In this document: piece after piece, positions 6,594-13,053 of the stretch
Position numbering within the stretch: position 1 is the first letter of the stretch
Layout of the letters: every line of letters starts with the position of its first letter
Assembly (NCBI GenBank): GCA_023415715.1
Contig: JAEZJP010000148.1
Location: forward strand, 1 to 18,705
Direction: 5' to 3'
DNA length: 18,705 nucleotides
Source of the DNA: Bacillota bacterium
GTDB lineage: Bacteria; Bacillota; Clostridia; Christensenellales; Aristaeellaceae
Notes under the pieces: model-generated
Database searches by the model: none
What the model was told of the DNA's origin: nothing
What the model saw: the letters and a program-made list of their open reading frames with translations, nothing else
Position numbers and translations under genes: made by a program

Positions 6594-7412
6594 ATGGAGA
6601 AGAAACAATTAGAAGAAAGAATCAAGGCCGGAAGGGATTTCATGAAAGCTAACTGGAGCGATGAGGGTGTCGTATCGGACCAGGAGCTGAAAAAGCCCCA
6701 GCCGCCCCTTGTGAAGCCGGCCATGGGTGGTGAGCGCATCACACTCCCCCGTGACTTTGATAGCCTGCCTCTTAGCAACAACATCCTTCAGGTGCTTGCG
6801 CAGCGCAAAAGCAGCCGGGTGTATACCGGTGAACCCGTAACCCTTTTGGAGCTTTCCTTTTTGCTATGGGCGCAGCAGGGCATACGGGGCATACGCGGAA
6901 AGAATTATGCCACCTTGCGCACCGTTGCCTGCGGCGGAGCGCGCCATGAGTTTGAGTGTTACCTGGCCGTTATGAATGTGGGAGGCCTGAAGAAGGGGTT
7001 CTATCATTACCTGCCCATGACCCATGAAGTCGAATTGCTGTCGACACCTTCGCAGCTTGAAGACGACGTAAGCAATGCCCTGGCAGGCCAAACCTGGTGT
7101 GGAAAATCGGGCGCGGTTTTCTTCTACAGCGTGGTGCCTTACCGGGTGGAATGGCGGTACAGCGTAAGCGCGCACCGGGTTGCGCTGATTGATGCCGGGC
7201 ATATCACGCAGAACCTGTACGTGGCCTGTTCCGCTTTGACTCTTGGCACCTGTGCCATCGCCGCGCTGGATACGGATGCGTGTGACCGCCTCTTTATATT
7301 GGACGGGCAGGAGGAATTCATTTTCTATGCCGCCACGCTTGGGAAGATCTCGGAAGCCAACAAAGAGAAGGAAGACGGATTCTATGCCTTTTTGAAGAAC
7401 GAGGAGAAATAA
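6594..7412 (+). CDS. SagB-type nitroreductase-family oxidoreductase
   Basis: This is a 272-residue soluble flavoenzyme of the nitroreductase fold, in the subgroup that includes SagB and the thiazole/oxazole dehydrogenases. Visible FMN-binding landmarks are the N-terminal R71-K-S-S-R75 motif (RKSSRVYTGEPV), the TLRTVACGGARHEFECYL segment (108-124) and the C-terminal helix GHITQNLYVACSALTLGTCAI (202-222). The ribosome site ggagg is 8 bases before the ATG. No YcaO or SagC-like cyclase or precursor peptide is seen nearby, so a role in peptide azoline oxidation is not supported. A free-standing reductase of quinone or nitro-type substrates is equally likely. It follows the secreted paralogues by 45 bp. 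Its natural electron acceptor is unknown. Confidence 0.87.
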   Translation: MEKKQLEERIKAGRDFMKANWSDEGVVSDQELKKPQPPLVKPAMGGERITLPRDFDSLPLSNNILQVLAQRKSSRVYTGEPVTLLELSFLLWAQQGIRGIRGKNYATLRTVACGGARHEFECYLAVMNVGGLKKGFYHYLPMTHEVELLSTPSQLEDDVSNALAGQTWCGKSGAVFFYSVVPYRVEWRYSVSAHRVALIDAGHITQNLYVACSALTLGTCAIAALDTDACDRLFILDGQEEFIFYAATLGKISEANKEKEDGFYAFLKNEEK

Positions 7413-7479
7413 TATAAGGCACAACAAAGGGCTGATGCCCTCAGGCTGACTGAAAAGTGTGAGTTAGTTGAGCATATCC

Positions 7480-7711
7480 AAGGCTTCCCCTTGAGGGGAA
7501 GCTGTCGACGGAGTCGACTGATGAGGTGGTAATAGACGATCAGCAATTGCAGCTATACACCTCATCCGGCACTGCGCGCCACCTATCCCATCTGGCTCAA
7601 TCATCGCATTGCTCACTGCCGTTCGCACTGCTCGTTTCGCCAGCCTCCTCCACCCCTCCCATTTCCGCCAAAGGCGGGGCCGGTGTTACGGAGCCCTCGA
7701 GGGGAAGGCTT
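7480..7711. mobile_element. MITE-like element in the gap after the nitroreductase gene
   Basis: Imperfect inverted ends are seen: aaggcttccccttgagggg (7480-7498) against ccctcgaggggaaggctt (7694-7711). The left end is also a hairpin by itself (gcttcccc-ttga-ggggaagc, 7483-7502), followed by gtcgac-gga-gtcgac (7504-7518). The interior 7587-7696 shares a core with 249-349. The element is 232 bp with no transposase. The 491-bp gap 7413-7903 holds this element, the hairpin at 7744-7801 and a promoter, but no gene I can support. Confidence 0.7.
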
Positions 7712-7743
7712 AAGAGCACACCATGCACATATTTTTGTCACAG

Positions 7744-7801
7744 GGGATTGTTCTACATATTGACTCATGAAAATGAGGACATAAAGAACAGTCCCTTTTT
7801 T
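7744..7801 (+). terminator. long hairpin with T-run, terminator-like or REP-like
   Basis: An 11-bp stem (gggattgttct 7744-7754 with agaacagtccc 7785-7795, one G-T wobble) surrounds an inner hairpin ctcat-gaaa-atgag (7764-7777) with a GNRA loop. Six T residues follow (7796-7801). It could end transcription from the nitroreductase side, with the MITE lying between gene and terminator. The GGGA...ACAGTCCC shape also resembles REP hairpins linked to REP-associated transposases, none of which is present here. Confidence 0.6.
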
Positions 7802-7874
7802 GATCTTCCCTATGCTGATCTACTGCATTATATCTCAACATGATAATATTCATCGAGAAATACCCCGGTAAAAG

Positions 7875-7883
7875 TGTTATGAT
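7875..7883 (+). promoter_or_regulatory. extended -10 of the AraC gene
   Basis: TG-T-TATGAT ends 20 bp before the AraC ATG. No clear -35 box is present, which would fit a promoter needing an activator. It also implies a very short leader. Confidence 0.5.
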
Positions 7884-7903
7884 AACGGCACGGGGGTGAT
7901 ACG

Positions 7904-8785
7904 ATGTCAAAAGACCAGCATATGCTTTCGGCACTTGAATATATCGACAGGAACATCGCGCAAAACATAAGCTTGTATGACATCGCCCGCGAATCGGGTT
8001 TTTCGGTGCCCCATTTTTACCGGCTGTTCCGGCGGTTGACCGGCGATACGGTCGGGGCTTACATATTGAGGCGAAGGATGTCTCTGGCGGCCGGAGAGCT
8101 TAAAACAAGCGGCAAGACCATCACCGGCATCGCTTTGGAATACGGCTATGAATCGCATGACGTGTTTACACGCGCATTCACAAGAGTGTATGGCATGTCT
8201 CCCAACAAATACCGCAGCGAAAGTTCCCCTCCCCCTATGATAAAACTGATGCTGACCGATAGCGGACCGGGCGAAGACAACCAACAGATGAAGTTCGGCC
8301 TTATTCATATGGGCGGTTTTTATGTGACCGGTATGGAATGCGATGCCCTAACGTGGGACCGGGACGGATCCATTGGCAGATTGTGGAGCGGATTCCTTCA
8401 ACGTGCCGAAGAAATCAAACAAGTGTCAAACTCTATCACCATGTACGGCATATGTGAGCATGAAACCTGCGGCGGTGACCGGTTCAGGTATATGGCGTCC
8501 ATCGGTGTGAGCGAAGCAACCGAAGCGCCGCCGGGCATGATCAAACGGTATATAAGGGAGCAGGACTATTTTGAGGCTTGCGTTCCCGATTCCATCTCCA
8601 CACCGGATGCCTATGCCGGTACAACTGGCTATGCCAAAAGCCTGGGATATGAGATAGACTCGTATGATACCATTGAGGTATATGTAGAGTTCTTTCAGGA
8701 CCCGGAATTCAACAGCTTCAAACTGCTGATCCCGGTCAAAACAATCTCTGCCGGCCTGCATTTTAAAGCGGAGGAACATGCATGA
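7904..8785 (+). CDS. AraC-family regulator with GyrI-like effector domain
   Basis: This is a 293-residue DNA-binding protein. The two helix-turn-helix units of an AraC domain are at about 23-43 (SLYDIARESGFSVPHFYRLF) and 71-93 (TITGIALEYGYESHDVFTRAF), followed by the usual MSPNKYR. A C-terminal GyrI/Rob-like small-molecule-binding domain covers about 128-290. This arrangement (AraC domain first, GyrI-like second) is that of Rob and of many drug- or stress-sensing regulators. ATG 7904 has cggggg just upstream. Its stop overlaps the start of the next gene (ATGA), so the pair is co-translated. The target promoters are unknown; the nucleotidyltransferase and the divergent or upstream genes are candidates. 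Confidence 0.92.
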   Translation: MSKDQHMLSALEYIDRNIAQNISLYDIARESGFSVPHFYRLFRRLTGDTVGAYILRRRMSLAAGELKTSGKTITGIALEYGYESHDVFTRAFTRVYGMSPNKYRSESSPPPMIKLMLTDSGPGEDNQQMKFGLIHMGGFYVTGMECDALTWDRDGSIGRLWSGFLQRAEEIKQVSNSITMYGICEHETCGGDRFRYMASIGVSEATEAPPGMIKRYIREQDYFEACVPDSISTPDAYAGTTGYAKSLGYEIDSYDTIEVYVEFFQDPEFNSFKLLIPVKTISAGLHFKAEEHA

Positions 8786-9288
8786 ACCAGGTAATTGAAA
8801 GAATCGAATCAAGGCTGAATACCAATGGTTTGGCTTTTGCCCGCAAACCTTTGGTGATTGGCGGCATGGCCATGGAGTATTACGGCATGAGAAAAGCCGG
8901 CGCGGATATCGATCTTGTCATATCCAATGAAGATTACCTTGCGCTGGCTTTAAAGTACCCGGACAAGCGGAAAGACATATACGGCGATCTTGGCGTGGTG
9001 CTAAGCGAATTTGAAATCTGGCGAAGCATTGCATTGCTGGATTATGATTTCCTTCAAAAGGATGCCGTTTCTGAGGGAAACCTGCTTGTGGTATCTTTGG
9101 ACAGGCTTCTGTTTATGCGCGTATGCGCCATGGAAGTGGAAAAGTACAGGAAAGATTTGATGACGATGAAGGAATATTATTATGAACATTTCCGCAACAA
9201 GATGTTTTTGCAGGAAGCGGAAACACATACCACGTCCTATGTGAAAGCAGGCGGCACGGTATTTGGCGGCAAATATATGGATAAATAA
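8782..9288 (+). CDS. small nucleotidyltransferase-fold protein
   Basis: This is a 168-residue protein. The N-terminal part has the pattern of the minimal nucleotidyltransferase fold: VIGGMAMEYYGM (25-36) followed by an Arg and GADIDLVIS (40-48), with D42 and D44 as the expected metal ligands. A D87/D89 pair (LLDYDF) could supply the third carboxylate. This resembles AbiEii/MNT-type and DUF6036-like proteins, but the toxin partner normally beside such systems is absent. The start overlaps the AraC stop in an ATGA, with gcggagga upstream (8769-8775). Roles in nucleotide transfer to a small molecule or protein are possible. It could also be catalytically silent. Confidence 0.75.
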   Translation: MNQVIERIESRLNTNGLAFARKPLVIGGMAMEYYGMRKAGADIDLVISNEDYLALALKYPDKRKDIYGDLGVVLSEFEIWRSIALLDYDFLQKDAVSEGNLLVVSLDRLLFMRVCAMEVEKYRKDLMTMKEYYYEHFRNKMFLQEAETHTTSYVKAGGTVFGGKYMDK

Positions 9289-9342
9289 GCGGGATAATGT
9301 TCTCCGCCTCCCATAATGTTACAATTTTGTTACGACAATGGA

Positions 9343-9371
9343 TTGACAGCATCTTCCTCCCATGTTATATT
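9343..9371 (+). promoter_or_regulatory. strong promoter of the SH3-domain gene
   Basis: TTGACA (9343-9348), a 17-bp spacer and TATATT (9366-9371) differ from consensus at one position. The transcript would have a leader of about 97 nt. No regulatory palindrome is obvious there. Confidence 0.85.
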
Positions 9372-9474
9372 GGGAGCGAAGTTTTTTGCGCGTATGATAA
9401 ATGACAGTTCACTCTTGCCCTGCTGCATATGGGTCTCAAGCCAAATATGTCTTTCTAAATGAAAGGGGAAGACG

Positions 9475-11433
9475 ATGCGGGAACGGAAGAAAGGTATCGG
9501 AAGTTACCTCTTTGCCATGGTAATGATCATGATGATTTTGCTGCCGGGCAGCGTCAGCGCCGGGGAAGCTGTTCCAACCGCAGCCGCAACCCCTGACGCC
9601 TCCCCCACCCCCGCCATGGAGGTAATGGCTGAGGCAACGGTATCCACCCCGTCAGGCCCCCTGAAAATGCGCAAGGAAGCAAGCGATTCGGCCTCCATTG
9701 TGACGACAATCCCCAACAAAAAAATGGTGACCGTTCTTTCTGTAGATGGAGAATGGGCGCAGGTGACCTATAAAAAGCACACGGGCTTTGTGAAACGCGT
9801 TTATCTGGTGGATGCCGGCAAGGCTGCCGCCAGCGAAACGCAGAGCCTTATTTACCCCGGCCTTCCCACCACCTTTGTGCGTAAGGAACCCAGCGAGGAT
9901 GCGGAAATAATCGGGCAGATGTTTGACTTAAGCTATTTCACGGTGCTTACGCGCGGCCAGGAATGGACGAAAATCGGGTATGGCGACAACGAAACCGGCT
10001 ATGTGCTTACCTCCACCTTAAAGCCCGAAACCCAGGAAGAAAAGGATGCCTCGCCTTCACAGCACCAGTTTACGTATGCGGTGCTTACCAGCGACCAGAA
10101 GGTTTTCAAAAATGCGGAATCCTCGGCCGAAATGATCGGCAGCCTGAAAGAGGGCACGGTTGTGGAAGTGTACTACGCCGTCGGCGGCTGGAGCAACGTG
10201 TCTGACGGAATAATGCAGGGCTGGGTAAAGACCGGCGCGCTTGACTTCAAAAATGAAACGGTGCCTGCAAGCAATGGTTCCTTGACGGATCTTATCGCCA
10301 ATTATTACACCGCAACCGCAAAGGACAAGATCGTACAGCTGTATTACCACCCCACGGCCGCCACGGCGGACAACCATTACATCACCTTAGGGCTTGGCGA
10401 AAAAGACAAGCTGATGGTGCTTGTGCGCAGCTTCGAGGCCGGCGGCCTGGTTTGGTCCCAGGTCAGCGACGGCGAATATGTGGGCTGGACGGTCGCAGGC
10501 GATTTGAGCGTCAGCGACAAGATGGAAACCTATGCGTATAAAGAGCCGGTCGCTTCCGGGGCGACAGGCGTTGCCTATGCCAGGGAAGACGGCGTAAAGG
10601 TGTATGATGGTTACCCCCAAGACGGCAATGTGCTGTGCACACTCCATAAGGATGAAGAAATCATCATTCAATTGACCGTATCGCAGGACTTTGTGGCAGT
10701 GCTTAAAGGCGGCGCCTATTATGGCAATGTGAAAAAAAGCGATATCACCATCGGCCTGATGGACGCGGAAAAGAGCATTGCCAAAAAAAACAAGGGGAAA
10801 CCCGTTTCCAAAAATGTCCCCCGCGGCACGCCCGCGCCAAAAAAGACTTATGACGGCATGACCGGGATTTCCAAGGAAACGGCGCGCTCCATCGGCGAAA
10901 GCGCGCTTGAAAGCAAATACGAGGCCTTCGCCGGCCCATCCGCCTACAAGGTGATTACAACCTATCATGATAACGAGCCCACGCAGTTTGAGCAGCCTTA
11001 CTGGCAGTTTGATTACATGGCGCCCCGGGCTGACCATCCCGACCTTGACATCGTTAAATTCACCGTGATGGTGCATGCCTATACCCAAAATGTGATCTAT
11101 GCCACCCAAGGGTGGGAGCCGGATCTTACCGAAATTGACTATTCCACGCCTACCCCCGCGCCTGTTTACAGCGAGGAAGAGATGGCAAATCCCCTTTCCA
11201 GGGAGGATGCGCTCTCCATTGGAGAAAGCGCGCTGAAAAGCAAGTATCCGGATTTTGACCCTTCCGCCTATACGCTGCACACCCGATACGCGGAAACAAG
11301 TTCCGGATTTGATCCGCCCTATTGGCAGTTCAACTACCTGGATGACCGGGGCAGTGCGGAATACTCAGTCTATGTGCACGCCTACACGCGCAAGGTGATC
11401 TATACCTGTGATCCCAAAGGCGGAAACGGCTGA
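9475..11433 (+). CDS. secreted multi-SH3 domain protein with duplicated C-terminal module
   Basis: This is a 652-residue exported protein. Signal peptide 1-29 (basic MRERKK, hydrophobic core, VSAG) is followed by a Pro/Thr/Ala linker (33-60). Bacterial SH3-like repeats lie at about 61-113 (LKMRKEAS...GEWAQVTY...GFVKRVYL), 131-183 (TFVRKEPSED...GYVLTSTL) and 205-257 (VFKNAESSAE...GWVKTGAL). Two weaker ones are at about 280-345 and 365-426. After a Lys/Pro linker come two copies of an 80-residue module (466-545 and 576-644) sharing SIGESAL, KY, PYWQF-Y, V-VHAYT and VIY, resembling PepSY-type domains. SH3b repeats normally bind cell-wall peptidoglycan or modulate hydrolases; no catalytic domain is present. 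Ribosome site aaaggggaa precedes ATG 9475. It converges with the next gene with a 25-bp gap and no clear terminator. Confidence 0.88.
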   Translation: MRERKKGIGSYLFAMVMIMMILLPGSVSAGEAVPTAAATPDASPTPAMEVMAEATVSTPSGPLKMRKEASDSASIVTTIPNKKMVTVLSVDGEWAQVTYKKHTGFVKRVYLVDAGKAAASETQSLIYPGLPTTFVRKEPSEDAEIIGQMFDLSYFTVLTRGQEWTKIGYGDNETGYVLTSTLKPETQEEKDASPSQHQFTYAVLTSDQKVFKNAESSAEMIGSLKEGTVVEVYYAVGGWSNVSDGIMQGWVKTGALDFKNETVPASNGSLTDLIANYYTATAKDKIVQLYYHPTAATADNHYITLGLGEKDKLMVLVRSFEAGGLVWSQVSDGEYVGWTVAGDLSVSDKMETYAYKEPVASGATGVAYAREDGVKVYDGYPQDGNVLCTLHKDEEIIIQLTVSQDFVAVLKGGAYYGNVKKSDITIGLMDAEKSIAKKNKGKPVSKNVPRGTPAPKKTYDGMTGISKETARSIGESALESKYEAFAGPSAYKVITTYHDNEPTQFEQPYWQFDYMAPRADHPDLDIVKFTVMVHAYTQNVIYATQGWEPDLTEIDYSTPTPAPVYSEEEMANPLSREDALSIGESALKSKYPDFDPSAYTLHTRYAETSSGFDPPYWQFNYLDDRGSAEYSVYVHAYTRKVIYTCDPKGGNG

Positions 11434-11458
11434 ACGGGAAGGGGACGCCATTCAATGC

Positions 11459-12139
11459 CTATGCTTGGGTGAATGAATGGGTACACCGCCTCATGTCATT
11501 GTAGCCTATGAGAACTGTCCATACATACGCGCAGGTTTTGGGGATCATCAGAACGCCTATCCAGGGAATTGAATCGGCAAACAGTACGACGGGTATGTAA
11601 AACGCAAAGCTAAGCACAATGGTCAGCCACATATATCGAAATGCGCGGTCATTGCGCTCCCTGGCCATTCTAAAAAATAGTACGATCACGAAAATTCCAA
11701 GCAGCGCAAACGGAATGTTCCGGTAGATGCTGAAGCTAAGCGGCGCATTCGCGCTCGTCCAGGCGTTCTGGGGCAACGCACACAGCAGGATTCTTACCGC
11801 CGCCAGCCCATAGACGGCTGCGGTCAAACTTTTTTTTCCTTGTATTCCATACCGCTGCCTGTAGACATGGTAGAGCAGAACGTAAAAGAATGTCATTGTG
11901 ATGGAAGTAATCAGTTTCCCGATGCCTAACAAGGCGGTAAAGCTATCAAGCCCCGTCGTGCACAACGCATAGGCCCGGGGAACAAGGTGAAACGCGTCGC
12001 CCGCCCCCAATGTTACCGCCATGATCCCAAACAGGAGGTATTGCTTCACCTTACCTCCTTTTTTGATCATCATGATCCCAATGGTGATGACCGTGGCCAG
12101 ATAGACGGTGTCAAAAACTGTTTCCATAATCGCCTGCAT
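11459..12139 (-). CDS. multispan membrane protein, TetR-linked, unknown function
   Basis: This is a 226-residue protein with about seven hydrophobic segments (near 8-25, 33-50, 68-90, 105-121, 141-157, 168-187 and 193-212). No family is recognised. Possible functional residues are GAGDAFHLVPR (45-55, His and Asp next to a span), CALPQNAW (120-127) and YRNIPF (139-144). The GDAFH-R cluster at a membrane edge could bind a metal or small ligand, but that is speculation. ATG 12139 is preceded by gggaag at 8 bases. It lies 125 bp downstream of the TetR gene on the same strand. It has its own copy of the TetR-promoter inverted repeat, which suggests it is the main target of that repressor. Confidence 0.78.
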   Translation of the reverse strand: MQAIMETVFDTVYLATVITIGIMMIKKGGKVKQYLLFGIMAVTLGAGDAFHLVPRAYALCTTGLDSFTALLGIGKLITSITMTFFYVLLYHVYRQRYGIQGKKSLTAAVYGLAAVRILLCALPQNAWTSANAPLSFSIYRNIPFALLGIFVIVLFFRMARERNDRAFRYMWLTIVLSFAFYIPVVLFADSIPWIGVLMIPKTCAYVWTVLIGYNDMRRCTHSFTQA

Positions 12140-12188
12140 AATCGATCTTCCCTTCCTGTTGCCTATTCAATCAAGCCCGTCAGGCTGG

Positions 12189-12218
12189 ATTATCCCGAGA
12201 TATGTGAACATTGTTCAC
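12189..12218 (-). promoter_or_regulatory. operator and possible promoter of the membrane-protein gene
   Basis: A perfect inverted repeat GTGAAC-ATT-GTTCAC (12204-12218) lies 65 bp before the gene. It matches the site at 12839-12851 in the TetR promoter. On the minus strand GATAAT (12194-12189) stands 17 bp from TGAACA (12217-12212), a possible promoter whose -35 falls inside the operator. The -35 is poor, so the promoter call is weaker than the operator call. Confidence 0.68.
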
Positions 12219-12234
12219 TTTAGCTCCTTAAAAT

Positions 12235-12253
12235 GCCTGCCTGTATGGCAGGC
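12235..12253 (-). terminator. weak hairpin after the TetR gene
   Basis: A perfect 7-bp stem gcctgcc/ggcaggc with a 5-base loop lies 11 bp past the TetR stop. It is followed on the minus strand only by ATTTT. It may attenuate rather than stop transcription into the membrane-protein gene. Confidence 0.4.
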
Positions 12254-12264
12254 GGATTGGTTGT

Positions 12265-12822
12265 TCAATAAATCGACCTTTGAATCAGTTCCAGCAAGAA
12301 ATCACATGATGAAGCTTGCTTCGTGGACAGCGTGATCAAATTGTCAAAGACAAAACTTACATAGGCGCTTTCGGAAAAGCCTTCATGGAACACATCCTTC
12401 CGAATGTCCGGATCGTCCTTAAGTGCCTTAAGCAGCCCTTGTTTCATATGTTCGAAAAAACGGTTCATAACCTGGCGGCCATCGTCTAATTCCCTGGCGG
12501 TAAAGCTCATGGCGTGCATGGTGAAAAAGGATGGATACCGCTCCGAACCGCTTCGAATGCTGTCAAAAATCCAGCGCACACAACCCAAAAACCCCGCCGG
12601 CTGCCCGCACCGGCTCGCATGATGGAATATGCTCTCCCAAATCTTTTCAACCGTTGCGGCTACAAGACTTGCTTTGGACGGAAAGTAATTGTATACGCAG
12701 CCTACGGAGACGCCGCCATTCTTGGCAATGTCCCGGATATTAAGAGAACCAAAGCCTTTTTCCGATGCCAAGCGGATGCTTATATCAAGCAGGGCTTCTT
12801 TTGACGTCGCGACGTTATTCAT
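12265..12822 (-). CDS. TetR/AcrR-family transcriptional regulator
   Basis: This is a 185-residue repressor of TetR type. The N-terminal HTH is clear: SLNIRDIAKNGGVSVGCVYNYFPSKASLV (26-54), after ALLDISIRLASEKGFGS. An all-helical ligand and dimerisation domain follows. ATG 12822 is preceded by gggaggcgg. An upstream in-frame start at 12879 would sit inside the -35 box and is rejected. It probably represses itself, because TGAAC-N3-GTTCA abuts its -10. It probably also represses the downstream membrane protein, which has the same site. The ligand is unknown. One caution is that both genes run the same way and read-through may link them. Confidence 0.92.
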   Translation of the reverse strand: MNNVATSKEALLDISIRLASEKGFGSLNIRDIAKNGGVSVGCVYNYFPSKASLVAATVEKIWESIFHHASRCGQPAGFLGCVRWIFDSIRSGSERYPSFFTMHAMSFTARELDDGRQVMNRFFEHMKQGLLKALKDDPDIRKDVFHEGFSESAYVSFVFDNLITLSTKQASSCDFLLELIQRSIY

Positions 12823-12838
12823 GATCCGCCTCCCAAAG

Positions 12839-12879
12839 TGAACAGCGTTCATTATAGGGCGGCTGTCTCCGCCTGTCAA
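12839..12879 (-). promoter_or_regulatory. consensus promoter and operator of the TetR gene
   Basis: On the minus strand TTGACA (12879-12874), a 17-bp spacer and TATAAT (12856-12851) match consensus perfectly. The inverted repeat TGAAC-AGC-GTTCA (12839-12851) shares one base with the -10 and spans the expected start of transcription, a classic repressor position. Aligned with 12204-12218, both sites read GTGAACANNGTTCA. Confidence 0.88.
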
Positions 12880-12956
12880 GATTCTTTTTATGTATAACCA
12901 AATGATTACCCATGCTTATGCTGCGGCTGGCAAGTGTAAATACCAGTATTGTGTTG

Positions 12957-13011
12957 CCATAGCGGTTACTCCTTCCGCCGCCTGCGGCGACGGAAGGAGT
13001 AACCGCTATGG
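12957..13011. repeat. 55-bp near-perfect hairpin / cruciform
   Basis: Arms 12957-12977 and 12991-13011 are exact 21-bp reverse complements (ccatagcggttactccttcc and its complement, plus one more pair). The 13-base centre can pair further (ccg 12978-12980 with cgg 12985-12987). It lies 42 bp past the GH94 stop, but neither strand has a T-run after it, so it is not a normal intrinsic terminator. It could be an extremely stable 3' end that blocks RNA decay, a REP-like unit, or a recombination site. Confidence 0.9.
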
Positions 13012-13053
13012 ATTGCGAATAGCAAAATAATGGGTGGAATGGCTTTATCGCCT

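Noticed and set aside
7428..7441. Hairpin agggc-tgat-gccct after the nitroreductase stop as a terminator
   Set aside because: It has a five-pair stem with no T-run. Kept out of the feature list.
7526..7843. 105-residue ORF in the gap after the nitroreductase gene
   Set aside because: It runs across the MITE-like element and the hairpin at 7744-7801, with no ribosome site.
10387..11280. 297-residue ORF on the minus strand
   Set aside because: It is antisense to the SH3 gene, whose signal peptide, promoter and repeats are clear. It has no ribosome site and no recognisable domain.
11448..11480. ccattca/tgaatgg inverted repeat as a bidirectional terminator between the SH3 and membrane-protein genes
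   Set aside because: It has a 19-base loop, a weak stem, no T-runs, and overlaps the membrane-protein coding end.
12823..12879. Longer start of the TetR gene at 12879
   Set aside because: It lies in the -35 box of a consensus promoter; gggaggcgg marks ATG 12822.
12957..13011. Integron attC site
   Set aside because: The expected GTTRRRY and RYYYAAC core sites are absent, and no integrase is nearby.
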